Positions 35,000 through 45,889 of a stretch of DNA of 50,036 nucleotides are shown piece by piece. Made by a program: the position numbers and the translations under genes. The stretch is from Mesostigma viride. Taxonomy: Eukaryota > Streptophyta > Mesostigmatophyceae > Mesostigmatales > Mesostigmataceae. A model generated the notes under the pieces. That model saw only the letters and a list, made by a program, of their open reading frames with translations, was not told where the DNA came from and ran no database searches. The DNA is taken from contig RPFO01001468.1 in NCBI GenBank assembly GCA_009746045.1, positions 1-50,036 of the forward strand, read 5' to 3'. The stretch's first letter is position 1. The number at the start of each line of letters is the position of its first letter.

Positions 35000-36701
35000 A
35001 TATATAGGTGAGCCTACTGGCTGTGCCTTGTGTTTTAGCACAAACTTGAGTCTCAACTTTTTGGCACCTTCTGGAATTTCCCAGACAGGAGTGACAGGTG
35101 GCTTATAGTCAGGATGCTTAGGGTTTGGCAGCACCCACTCTTCGCGGGCTTGGTGCCTAATGGCTTGGATCCATTTTTGAAACCCTTTTTGTGTTTTGCA
35201 TTGTTGGATTAGAGCATCATAGTTGTGAGGAGAGTGCATGGCTAAGTCCCACTTTCCAACCCCAAAGGACTGCGGGTGTGGCCTTTGATTGTGCACCTTT
35301 TTCTCTAGGTCAGGGATTTCACCTGGCCCATATTTGATGTTAATGGCCTTGATATAATAGGCATCTAATCCATGAACCAGTTGGGACAATGGAATCTTGT
35401 AGTGATCCAAGGGAATGGCTCCTACCCCAGTCACACGCAGCTGGCTAGCAGTGATGGTGACACCTGGGTAAGAGATAAAGGGTTCTCCCAACAAAGCATT
35501 GCCCATGTACGTACCTTCCACTACCTGGAAAGGTGTCTGGATGCCAAGTATGGGGATCATTACTTGACCCAACACATCTAAGGTTGTTTTGCCTGAAAAA
35601 TCTTGCACCTGTGTCCATGGTGAGGGTGCAAGTTGCAGACCAGGAATGGCTTGTGCACTGATCACACTGACCTGTGCCTGAGTGTCCACAGCTAGGATGC
35701 AGGATTCCTGGCTATAATCGGAGCACACAGCAGAGACCTTGGCCAAACCTGAGGCTTGTTTAGCCTTGCTCTTGTGAGCCTTATGCAGAGCTGCCAGGGC
35801 TTTTTCTAGCTTGGATTTGAACTCAGCTGGATTGCCTTTGTTTTGCTCTGGTACCTCATGCCTGGTTGAACTCTGCCCAGAGGGACTTACACCAGGTTGT
35901 GGGGTGACACGTACCTCACTGAGGGGTGGAGGAATGACAGAGGGTGTGGTAGTGCCATCATCAGCTCCTGGTGTTGGAATGCTGGGTGGTTCTGCTTGCT
36001 CACCAGAGTTAAGGAGGGAATCCATGTTCAAGGACTCTTCCCCTGGCACGTCTGCCAAAGGAGGGAAATACTTCTTAACTCTATGACTGCTCACCCTGTG
36101 TTTTCTCCCTGTTTCCAAACTTCGAATATCCATATTTTTTCCTTTTTTGGTCATTCTTAGAACAGTGCACGGACCATACCACATGCCTGTCTTGCCATGT
36201 TTGGTTTCTTTAAAATATAGGACTTGTTGACCCAGTTGGAATACTGTTCTGGGGTGTGTTATGTCCTTTTCAGCTAGCTTATCAGCCACTTTAGCCCTTA
36301 CTGTGTTATACAGAGCTAATACCTCTGGAGGGTACACACCTGCCTGTAAGCCAATGGGAAGGATTTCCCCCCATGGTGCATGCAACACAGGTCTAAGGTT
36401 AAGTGTAGCACAGATTTCACTGCACCACAGTGCTCTGTCAGCATAGCTTCCAGATGTGGCTTTCAGGTCAGTGGATTTCGCCACTAAAGTTTTGACTGAC
36501 CTGATGGTTCTTTCAATGACACCCTGCCCTTCATGATCTTGCAATCCAGCAATCTCAATATTAGCATCCCATCCTTCACACTCAGCCAGACAGCTAAACT
36601 GTTGATCAAGCAGTATAGTGTCAACTGGGTAGAATCTGGGCAATGCTATCACAAGTGCTGCACGCAGTTGCTCTTTAGCCATTCCAGGTAGGGGTTCCAC
36701 T
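35000..36701 (-). pseudogene. pol: CopD integrase C-terminal half, protease-like domain and RT start
   Basis: One open frame on the minus strand. It begins in the integrase core (second Asp in ILLDQQFS, Glu in GQGVIERTIRS; the first Asp is lost), then the C-terminal module (LYFKETKHGKTGMWYGP, HRVKKYFPPLADVPGEES). A linker follows, then protease-like CILAVDTQAQVSVIS (D-T-Q at 35678-35686), PILGIQTPF and LLGEPFISYPG, then the RT N-terminus (KKLRLKFVLKHK), broken by NLR1 at GSPIY. INT-PR-RT thus lie in one uninterrupted frame, the clearest view of the unusual domain order. Residues read past 35000 belong to the NLR1 3' UTR. Confidence 0.9.
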
Positions 36702-37192
36702 CTGGACATCCTCCCCGACTACAAGTCACAACCCGCTGGGCATGACAGTCAGCTTGGATTCCTTATTATATGTACATAGCACCCATACTGGTTCAGGAGC
36801 ACAAACAAATTACAATGAGTCCCTATCCCTTCACGGGAGGCTCGTTGTGTTACCCATGTACAAGAGGTTGGCCAACTGTGGCAGCCCATAGGTGTTCAGC
36901 TAAGAACTTGAGAAGTATGTACAACCTTCAGGACCTTAGGCGAAACCCCACAGATCACCCACAACAGCTCATCAGAAAACATTGCTGACCCCCAGACGGG
37001 AGTCGGCGCCGGTCTGCTGCCCCTTATCGAACCAGACACAACATCTACGCGAAGCACATGCAAAACACAAGCTCCTATACTCATTCCAACCGTGGAAAAT
37101 CAGGGGACCTGTCGCCACCTCACCAGCATGGTGGATGGGTCAGCCAGTCCGTGAAACTTCGCCTTAAGACGGGCGGCACCAGGGAATCGAAC
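36702..37192 (-). other. CopE 3' UTR, part 2
   Basis: A reverse-complement match to CopA 22368-22871. It starts at the CTGGA duplication and ends at CGAAC (37188-37192), the TRG1 target duplication inside the T-arm-like loop. No gene. Confidence 0.88.
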
Positions 37193-37936
37193 TGTCAGAA
37201 ACCGGGGCTCGGAGGAAAGATCTTTTGCCTGTTATGACCCAGATATTGCACAAGTGTATGGAAAAAACTTCTTGTATTAAAATACGTTTACTGAGAGTGG
37301 AAAACACGGTGCGGCCAACACTGGGCGCAGTCTACCATAGCCAACACTGGGCCAGGGCAAATGACAATGCCAACACTGGGCAGGGTCACACGACCAACAC
37401 TGGGTCGGGGCCACACACGGCTAGGCAAGCAAACAACTCTAGGCACACAAAGTAGTGGCGGCTAATGCATTATGCACCGTTGATTTACATCTGACGGCAC
37501 TGCAGCTTAGCGTCTCTACAACCACGGAAAGAACACTAGATAATAACGACTTTGCAGCCTGTAATCTATTGTCCACATCATGGTACATTGTGTGTGTGGT
37601 CTGATAGGCTCAAAGTCCTATCGCCTCCAGGGCGGCACCACAAACTGCGGACCTGATCTGATCCGGAGAGAGCCGATGTAAATTACGGCACCTGTAACGG
37701 TGCTGACAGGTAACGCTTGCTGTATTCCGAGCAACATCATTCGGATTTTAGTACACTCAAACATTGTATATGATATTAAACTAGTCAACGACCTGTGGGT
37801 GCAATTAATAGGGATGCAAACCCAACAACAAGTCGTGTAAATAAACACCTAGCTGACGGCGTCAATTTTCCCCGCATATAATGCGTGATAACATAATGCG
37901 TGACAAAAGTAGAGAAACATCGCTAGATATTTGACA
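37193..37936 (-). repeat. TRG1 3' LTR
   Basis: A 744-bp direct repeat of 41352-42095. On the minus strand it is preceded by TATGGGGGTG, a short polypurine tract (37937-37946). It includes repeated CCAACACTGGGC units at 37316-37402. Confidence 0.93.
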
Positions 37937-37966
37937 CACCCCCATACTGCATGTCACGTATTCCGG

Positions 37967-38851
37967 CTACTCAATGAAAAAACCAGCAGGAACATCTGCC
38001 ACGTCGTCAGCCAGTGGCTCGCCGTCCATGGTGAAGTGCGCCTCAGGTTTCTTGGACTTGTTCTCCGCCTTCTTGGACCAGCAGCGATCCTCAGTGTGAC
38101 CGGTACGGTGGCAGTGCTTGCAGGTCAGCACTTTCCCACCCTTGGTGAGGAAGACTGATTCGTCGATAGTACCCGCACAGTGGGGGCAGGCAGCAGTATG
38201 ATACACTGGTGCACTGGAATCTGAGCTGCCAGCTTGGGCCGCGCGGTGCACACGCAGATGGTCGTCCACTTTCAGGACGGCGGTCTTGTAGTCTTTCCAC
38301 GTCAAGTCGGGGGGAAGGTTGTACGCCGCCAGGACGGGGCCATACTGGGCAGGAAGTCTGCGGCGGTGTGATGTCACCAGGATGGAATCATGGAGTTTAT
38401 TGTTGCTTAATTTATTATATTGCAGGTACAATCGTTCGGTGAGATTGACATTTGCAGGAACAGAATCCATGGGAATCTGCTCAGCTGACAGCAGTTCCTC
38501 AAGTGTCGCGGCCTGATGGGTGGATGTCGTTTCGTCACGTCCATAGACGTCAACCAGGACGGTCCACGCCTCGTGCATATACTTGTTGGGGGCCGTAGCG
38601 GCATGCAGTAGCGCGTTGCCGTCGAGGCCAGCAATCAGGGCAGCGTAACCAATTTTTTGCTGCTTTACCACGATCGGATCCTTTCCAGCTAGTACATCTG
38701 AATATCCGAGGGCGTCGAATTGCCCTTCCGCCTTGATTCGGAATCCGGTGAATTTCTTGGGGTCGCTCCCATCAAAGTTGAGATTCTTGAGAGCACTAAG
38801 AACGCTGCTCTCCTTGACTTCTCGTGCCAGAGCTGGCGCACCTCCCGACAT
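37967..38851 (-). CDS. gag: TRG1 Gag, Copia-type with zinc knuckle
   Basis: A 294-codon intact ORF, ATG 38851 to TGA 37967. The N-terminal two thirds are helical and resemble the UBN2-type gag of Copia elements (LNFDGSDPKKFTGFRIKAEG, about 23-42; RLYLQYNKLSNNKLHDSIL, about 141-159). Zinc motifs at the C-terminal side: a CPHC pair, then the CCHC knuckle CKHCHRTGHTEDRC (C-x2-C-x4-H-x4-C). Stop is 30 bp from the 3' LTR, so there is no room for pol. Known TR-GAG elements in plants have this layout; the function would be packaging of its own RNA, with RT and integrase from a related element. Confidence 0.88.
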   Translation of the reverse strand: MSGGAPALAREVKESSVLSALKNLNFDGSDPKKFTGFRIKAEGQFDALGYSDVLAGKDPIVVKQQKIGYAALIAGLDGNALLHAATAPNKYMHEAWTVLVDVYGRDETTSTHQAATLEELLSAEQIPMDSVPANVNLTERLYLQYNKLSNNKLHDSILVTSHRRRLPAQYGPVLAAYNLPPDLTWKDYKTAVLKVDDHLRVHRAAQAGSSDSSAPVYHTAACPHCAGTIDESVFLTKGGKVLTCKHCHRTGHTEDRCWSKKAENKSKKPEAHFTMDGEPLADDVADVPAGFFIE

Positions 38852-39092
38852 GTTCTTGATTGCGTTGGAGATTTGTAATGTGAAGTAAAGTGTGATTTAA
38901 TCTCTCCAGAGATACTGCGTTGTTGTCGAGCAGATCCTGTAGATTTCTGATTGAAAAGTCTGGAAGTTCGCTGAAACACACACAGTTGAAAAATTCTTGT
39001 CGAATGCCACGCAGGAGCCAGCGGCAGTAGGCAGATTCAGGAAACACGCCCGGGAAGATGTCTTCAACTTGGGCAAAAAGCAGATTTGCTCT
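38852..39092 (-). other. TRG1 leader, part 1 (between gag ATG and TRIM1)
   Basis: Non-coding leader of TRG1 on the minus strand. It continues at 41237-41351 beyond the TRIM1 insertion. Short open frames are present, but none looks real. Confidence 0.7.
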
Positions 39093-39733
39093 TGCGAGGG
39101 GTGAAGTTCACCCTGTGTGCCCAACTGCCTGCCGTTAATATATTTCATATAGGCCATCCATTGTAAACGGAGGTATTAGGGTTGCGTCCCTAATAATCGC
39201 ACCCGCCTGCCGTATTTGTGGCCATAATTAATATCGGCAAAGTATTATGCAGTGTTGGGACAGTGAGCACGTGTCATGTTACGGCTCATGATTTGGTCAC
39301 GGAGTGACTAAGATATTAGTGCCGAAGCTACGAGAACCGGCACATTATATCAAGACTTGTACGTTCAGGGTCCTACGACCTATAGCTAGCGTACTATTCA
39401 GTCGTACTACTCGACTAGAGAGTGTTAACGGAATCTGGCTTGCGTAACGCATTCTCAGCACATTTCAGATAAGCTACGCAATCTTTGTGCCAGCCTGTCG
39501 AGCACTCACACTTTGTGCACCTTTGTGCATAAGAGGAAGACGCAACCTACGTTGCACTTACCTAAGGTCTGAGCCATGAGGTATGGCTGACGCTTATGGT
39601 CCCCACCCGGGAGCCACATCATGGTTTTGGTGGACAAACGGTGGTAGTCCGGGATTTAATATGCAATGATAATAAAGCGTAATCTTTAATTGTCACTATC
39701 GTTTTCGACCTACAAGTCTCAATATTTCTGACA
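39093..39733 (+). repeat. TRIM1 5' LTR
   Basis: A 641-bp direct repeat of 40596-41236. Identical as read except for bases 3-4 (CG instead of TC). Confidence 0.9.
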
Positions 39734-40595
39734 CAAAACCATTACAGAAAAACCTTAGGGTTAAGATGAAGAACGTGACATGCTACGAATTAGCGAGATA
39801 CGCAAGTAACGTCATGGAATATTACCCGGAAGTTCGCGGCATTGTTGTTGGCAAGCCGCACACTCGGTCTGGAAGAGGCCAGTCGGCCGCGGCCTACAGA
39901 GCCGCTGGGCCATATATTTCCTGATTCCAGCAAAAGCACCAGATTTCGTGAGTGCAGCTGCGGCAGACATGCCGATTGAAGGCTGGCGCTACAGAAGATC
40001 CAAGTTCAATCCATGCCAGGAGCGAACGTGAGCCGAAAACGAGCTTTGTGGTTATCTTTTTTTGGGTGCGGTTGGAAGGCGCTGTTTCGCTCGAGTTTTA
40101 AGTGCTCGATCTTTATGCGAATTGAGCCGGCGGCATCGGGGATCCCGGAGCCGAGAAGCCAGCGCTGTCTATGGAAATGAAGAGGTCGGAATTTTTTGAT
40201 TCCGATGCCCTTTTTGGTTATTGCTTATCCTTTTGAAAGCATGGGGGGGGGCGCATTGTGCCCCGCGTTGGCATGCTTGTGCATGTCTTAATTCTCCTTT
40301 ATGTTCATGCCCAATGGGTACATTGGTTCATCGTGATCAAGCTTCCTGGGTAAGGGGAATGTGCTGGTTATTATACCTAGAAAGTCCTACCAACTACCCA
40401 ACAAGGGGGCATTTTGATACCATTGGATTTACCAGAGCGTGTACCGGCTTAAGTTGAACAAGGGGTGTGTGAGAGCCAGTTTATACCTGGCTGCCCCACC
40501 CAGCTTTTTAGGCTCTTGCCTGAATTGAGCGGGGAGAAACTGTTGGCCCTATTGTACCTGCATAGTGTCTTCACTTTAGGCATTGTGCAAGGGGG
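39734..40595 (+). other. TRIM1 interior
   Basis: 862 bp with no convincing ORF on either strand. The sequence after the 5' LTR (CAAAACCATTACAG) is not a recognisable primer binding site. A run of 9-10 G occurs near 40244. Confidence 0.75.
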
Positions 40596-41236
40596 TGTCA
40601 GGGGTGAAGTTCACCCTGTGTGCCCAACTGCCTGCCGTTAATATATTTCATATAGGCCATCCATTGTAAACGGAGGTATTAGGGTTGCGTCCCTAATAAT
40701 CGCACCCGCCTGCCGTATTTGTGGCCATAATTAATATCGGCAAAGTATTATGCAGTGTTGGGACAGTGAGCACGTGTCATGTTACGGCTCATGATTTGGT
40801 CACGGAGTGACTAAGATATTAGTGCCGAAGCTACGAGAACCGGCACATTATATCAAGACTTGTACGTTCAGGGTCCTACGACCTATAGCTAGCGTACTAT
40901 TCAGTCGTACTACTCGACTAGAGAGTGTTAACGGAATCTGGCTTGCGTAACGCATTCTCAGCACATTTCAGATAAGCTACGCAATCTTTGTGCCAGCCTG
41001 TCGAGCACTCACACTTTGTGCACCTTTGTGCATAAGAGGAAGACGCAACCTACGTTGCACTTACCTAAGGTCTGAGCCATGAGGTATGGCTGACGCTTAT
41101 GGTCCCCACCCGGGAGCCACATCATGGTTTTGGTGGACAAACGGTGGTAGTCCGGGATTTAATATGCAATGATAATAAAGCGTAATCTTTAATTGTCACT
41201 ATCGTTTTCGACCTACAAGTCTCAATATTTCTGACA
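40596..41236 (+). repeat. TRIM1 3' LTR
   Basis: A 641-bp repeat with intact TGTCA...TGACA ends. Confidence 0.9.
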
Positions 41237-41351
41237 GTAGTCTGGGCAAGATTCTTCGGGAAATTGAAAAAGCTCAATTCCAGATCTCAGGTTGCGGTCG
41301 TTGGGAATTGGAAAATATGGGTTCATAGGCATCACTCGCTACTCGATACCA
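41237..41351 (-). promoter_or_regulatory. TRG1 leader, part 2, with tRNA primer binding site
   Basis: On the minus strand directly after the 5' LTR comes TGGTATCGAGTAGCG (41337-41351). TGG is the complement of a tRNA CCA end, and TGGTATC resembles the common Copia site for initiator methionine tRNA (TGGTATCAGAG), with divergence after seven bases. The primer tRNA is not certain. Confidence 0.65.
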
Positions 41352-42095
41352 TGTCAGAAACCGGGGCTCGGAGGAAAGATCTTTTGCCTGTTATGACCCA
41401 GATATTGCACAAGTGTATGGAAAAAACTTCTTGTATTAAAATACGTTTACTGAGAGTGGAAAACACGGTGCGGCCAACACTGGGCGCAGTCTACCATAGC
41501 CAACACTGGGCCAGGGCAAATGACAATGCCAACACTGGGCAGGGTCACACGACCAACACTGGGTCGGGGCCACACACGGCTAGGCAAGCAAACAACTCTA
41601 GGCACACAAAGTAGTGGCGGCTAATGCATTATGCACCGTTGATTTACATCTGACGGCACTGCAGCTTAGCGTCTCTACAACCACGGAAAGAACACTAGAT
41701 AATAACGACTTTGCAGCCTGTAATCTATTGTCCACATCATGGTACATTGTGTGTGTGGTCTGATAGGCTCAAAGTCCTATCGCCTCCAGGGCGGCACCAC
41801 AAACTGCGGACCTGATCTGATCCGGAGAGAGCCGATGTAAATTACGGCACCTGTAACGGTGCTGACAGGTAACGCTTGCTGTATTCCGAGCAACATCATT
41901 CGGATTTTAGTACACTCAAACATTGTATATGATATTAAACTAGTCAACGACCTGTGGGTGCAATTAATAGGGATGCAAACCCAACAACAAGTCGTGTAAA
42001 TAAACACCTAGCTGACGGCGTCAATTTTCCCCGCATATAATGCGTGATAACATAATGCGTGACAAAAGTAGAGAAACATCGCTAGATATTTGACA
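41352..42095 (-). repeat. TRG1 5' LTR
   Basis: A 744-bp direct repeat of 37193-37936. Confidence 0.93.
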
Positions 42096-42293
42096 CGAAC
42101 CCCGCCCACAAACCACAGATCTGGGGAAACCTCAGACTGAGATGAAAACCCCAGATAGACATCTCTCCATCAGAGACAATGTCAGACATTCCCACACCAG
42201 AGACATGTCTCACCCCTCAAGGTGTGCTCAGGATTATGTACAATCAAGCTCCCAGCCTGATATCCAGAGACTTAAGCACCCAGCTCTCAGCTT
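42096..42293 (-). other. CopE 3' UTR, part 3 (after pol stop)
   Basis: A reverse-complement match to CopA 22175-22372. It begins with the CGAAC duplication and the other half of the T-arm-like motif. No gene. Confidence 0.88.
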
Positions 42294-45200
42294 TTAGACA
42301 GATAGACCGACTTGACAGTCAGCATTCATGAGCTTCCTCAGTACATTGTACTGGGCTGGGGCCTTGTGTGGCAGCTTGGTCAATGCATCAGCAGGGTTCT
42401 CCTCGCCAGGGATATGCTTCAAGTCAACCAAACTGGCCAACTCCTTCAGCAACAAATAATCCAGGTCCCGGCTTCTGGCCAGCTGCTTGTGAACAAACTG
42501 GACCATACCCATGCTGTCTGTTAGCAACAACGTCTCCATCTGCAAGGTCCAAGGGGTAACTGAAGCCAGCTCCAGCATTAACTCCTTTATGTACAAGCTG
42601 GACTGGATCCCCTCGCATATGGCCCTGCATTCTGCCACATCTGAACTGATACAGACCCTCTTCTGCAGTCTGCTGTACCAGCTGGACAAACTTGCCCTGC
42701 TAGAGCTGATAAAAAGCAAACAGAGCAGCAGATCTCCCCCTGACCTTGGTAACCTGGCGAGCATCCATGGAACTGTCAACAAAGATCTCCAAGGTGATAG
42801 GCTGGGCAAAGTCAATCCCAGACAAAATCAGATCAGGGGTACTCTCCACCAATCGGGCTATGACTCGAGGCTTCTCATCCTCAAGCACATCATCAGGCAT
42901 TCTGCTATGGACCATCAAAGACGGACCACAGATGCTGGCAAACCAGGACCACATGCCTCTCAACTCAGGTCCTGCAGCCTGGGTGATCTTCTCCGGCAAG
43001 GCCTTCACAATGGTCTGTTTATAATCTCCTCCAGCCTGAAGCCTGATACTCCACTCCCCATCCCTCCCTGAACAGGGTAGCCTGCATTCCACAGAACACT
43101 ACAGGCTTGTTGGGCTCCTGCCACAGCTCCTTGCCCAGTGAAAACTTGCCACTGATGACAGGAATAAACTTCTTCAGCCAGGTCGTGGGGGCTAGCAAAT
43201 GCAGATCATCTCCATGCAAACTAGCATACACTGGCAGACCCTCCCATTGGGCCAGCAGCAAACAGGGATCAACTGAAGACACTCTCAAGCCACACTCACT
43301 GATCAGAGCTTCCTGCAGCGTGAGTCTCCAGATGATTGGGCTCGACCTGAGTCCTTCCAGGCCCTTCAGAATAACCAGGAATTGTTGATGCAGCTCCAGC
43401 TTCCAGATAGCAGGCACCTCAACACAGTAAGGCTCATCCTGCTTCCACACCCTCCTGGCCACTTCTGGATCAGATTTTTAAAATGCCCTCTTGAAGTCCA
43501 GCAGCACTGATGACATAGCTGCTCCCCTGTTCAGCAACCCCACGTAGAGACATAGCAAAATTCTCCATGTGTCGTGTAACATCCCTGGCGTGTACAGCTC
43601 CTCTCCTGGCAGACTCCCCGTGCCGTGATACTCATTCAGGACAGGCCTGACATGGGGCACTGATACCTCATCCACAACCTTCCTCTTCAGCACAAATCTC
43701 AAAGCAAGCTTCCTTGATGCTGGGGGACGTCTGTCTGTTGGTGCAGCACACTCAAACTGCAACCACTCCTCCAATGCCTTGGAGAAGGCGAGCTTCCAAG
43801 CCTCAAACAAAGTAGGCGAGCTCATCTCTTGGACTAGCTGGTCATATGTCAAAGGAGAGTGTGCAGCAAGGCTCCTGTGAGTTATGCCAATACTGCTGGG
43901 GTGCAACACAGCTGGAATCACCAAACTGGCTGCTGGGGGCACCTCCCCTTCATCCCATTTTACACCCTTGACCGGCTTGGCCCTGCACCTGACTGGAAAT
44001 GTTGTCCTGAAATTTTCTAGGGGAATCATCCCCCAGCCATCTCTTCTCAGAGCTGTAGCTCTGATAGAAATCCCAGGATTGCCCAGAAAATTCTGACCCA
44101 AAATCACAGGGCCATCATAGTCCTCTAGGACAAGGAAGGTCACATCCACACCCATGACAGGGGCAGTAACCTCTCCCAACACCCTTAGATGCGTCCTACC
44201 ACTGAAATCAGACACCCAGGGGCAACTTGGTTCTCCGACCAGCAGTTCTCCTGTATGCTGAGGTCCCATGACAGAAACCTGTGCATTGGTATCTATCTCC
44301 ATGGCAGCTACCTCAGGTTCATCCAACTGGACAAGCTTGGACACCTTAGGCTCCTTCTTGGCTCTTTGCAAAGCCTGTACAATATCTGATAGACGCACAC
44401 CCCTAGGCCTGGTGTCGGGCCGTTCCGGAGGTGCAGCCTGTCCGCCTGCTTGCCCAACCACCGTATGTGAAGGTACCCCAGGGGCCGGGCCAGGGTCACC
44501 CTGAGGGCTCGATACAGCTGTAGCACCCTGATCAGGAAGCTCCACGTCACCCCCGCCTTGTACACCAACGGGCACCTGGAAGAGGTCTCCTTGATTACCT
44601 CCCCGGGGACGGATCTTTGACCAGGACAGACGGTGCACTGCTTGGGAGCCATCAATGGCCACCCAGCACTTATGGCCAGCGGCTTCTACTCGGGTCACCA
44701 CCCCATCATGCCAGCTGCCACGTTTCCCTGGAAAGCTTGGTTCCTTCCACACAACAACCTGTTGTCCAACGTTAGGTTCTAGGACACTCCAGCCCTTGTC
44801 TTTCTGCCTCAGCTTGAGGAACTTGGCCTCTAGCTTCTCCTTCCATGCCTGCTCAGCATCAGCTGGCAGCATCCTGGTATGCAGCATAAGAGGATTGATG
44901 GCAATGTCACCAAAGAACATGGGAGTCCTGAGGTTCAGCCTATCCTCCACAGAACGTAGCCATGCAGATGTCACAATGGCAGATGACGTCCTTGGAATCC
45001 TCTCCACCAGCAGCACAGTCTTGATCTCTTGGATGGCTCTCTCCACCACCCCTTGCTGGCCGTGGCTCTCCCTGGGTGTAATCAGCAACTCTGGAAACTC
45101 TGGCAGGTTCTCACAGCACTCAAACTGAATGTCACACTGCAACAACTCCAACCCAGGGTACCTGCTCCTTGTCAACTTCAGAGCAGCAATTAATGTAGGC

Positions 45201-45889
45201 TTCTCCATGTCAGGCAGGATCTCTAGGGTCTTGTACTTGGTATATCTGTCCACTGCCACCAGCAGCTTCAAACCCCTGATTCTCTGAATATCTACCTGCA
45301 CATGGCCTGGCTGCAAAATAGGAGTCCTGGCATGAGACTGCTTGGGCTTTCTAGCAACTAGCCTGCACTTGCAAGCTTGAGCAACCTGTTGGCAGATGGA
45401 GTACAACTCACTTCCTCCCAGCCGTCTAGCAACTTGCAAAGACTGAGCTGCATGGCCAAACATGGTATGCAACCTTGAGGCAATGTCATACAAGAGAGAA
45501 AATCTTTTATTGTCATTATTAGCACTCAAGGTATGTACAGATCCCTTATGTACAGGAGGCACCAGGGTCGTGCCTGTCAGACTGTCTCCAGCCCTATCCT
45601 CATCCTGACCATCCTGTGCCAGTCCTGCACGGTCAGAATGCTTCTGAGATCCACCTGGGTCCACATCACCAGGTCCTACCTCAGGCTCAGCACCGCCATG
45701 GCGGGCACGTTGGCGAGTAACCACTGCAGCTACAGCTGGCATACTCTCTGTGGTAACCAAGCTTGCCCCATCGTGTCCAATAGGCTCTGTCACTAGAGCA
45801 TGGGGCTGCCCCTCACTGCTGTCACTAGCAGCTACATTACACACCCCTGGGGGCACCCTCCAGGGTTCAGGGATGTGTGCAGGCTCAAG
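42294..45889 (-). pseudogene. pol: CopE Pol: integrase, protease-like, RT, RNase H
   Basis: Minus strand, in the gag frame after UGA 45890-45892. One open frame of about 800 codons covers the linker, integrase (LHTMFGHA; D in VQVDIQRIRG; D in LLQCDIQFE; E in GQQGVVERAIQ; GKRGSWHDGVV), the linker LSDIVQALQ, and protease-like AMEIDTNAQVSVM (44282-44293). RT begins there and stops at TAA 43478 (TTA in CopA, one base change). RT continues in frame (LHGDDLHLL). A +1 base near 43070 and a 4-bp insertion near 42696 then break the end, and RNase H ends at 42294. With only one nonsense change before RT, this is the best view of INT before PR in this family. Confidence 0.92.

Larger units (their letters stand above)
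24198..36701 (-). mobile_element. CopD, Copia-like element truncated inside integrase, minus strand
   Basis: The left end is an LTR starting AGTTAATA (24198) and ending GGCTAACT (26435). The right end stops inside the integrase gene at 36701, with no 5' LTR, gag or integrase N-terminus. Even so, a perfect 5-bp duplication CTGGA (24193-24197 and 36702-36706) flanks the whole and removal restores the GTACTGGACATCC found in CopA. It is interrupted by NLR1 at 28189-34999. Confidence 0.85.
39093..41236 (+). mobile_element. TRIM1, small non-coding LTR element inside the TRG1 leader
   Basis: Two 641-bp LTRs (39093-39733, 40596-41236). The right copy begins TGTCAGGGG and ends TTCTGACA; the left copy begins TGCGAGGGG. 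Interior 39734-40595 (862 bp) holds no credible protein. The purine tract GCAAGGGGG (40587-40595) before the right LTR sets the plus orientation. No target duplication is visible: GCTCT precedes the left LTR, GTAGT follows the right LTR. Confidence 0.87.
37193..42095 (-). mobile_element. TRG1, gag-only LTR retrotransposon (TR-GAG type), minus strand
   Basis: Two 744-bp LTRs (37193-37936, 41352-42095) with TGTCAG...TTTGACA ends, flanked by CGAAC (37188-37192, 42096-42100). Removal restores the GAATCGAACCCCGCCC of CopA. The only gene is a Copia-type gag directly beside the 3' LTR; there is no pol. It is interrupted by TRIM1. LTRs look essentially identical, so the insertion is young. The ends are classical TG...CA, so this is a lineage different from CopA-E. 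Confidence 0.93.
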
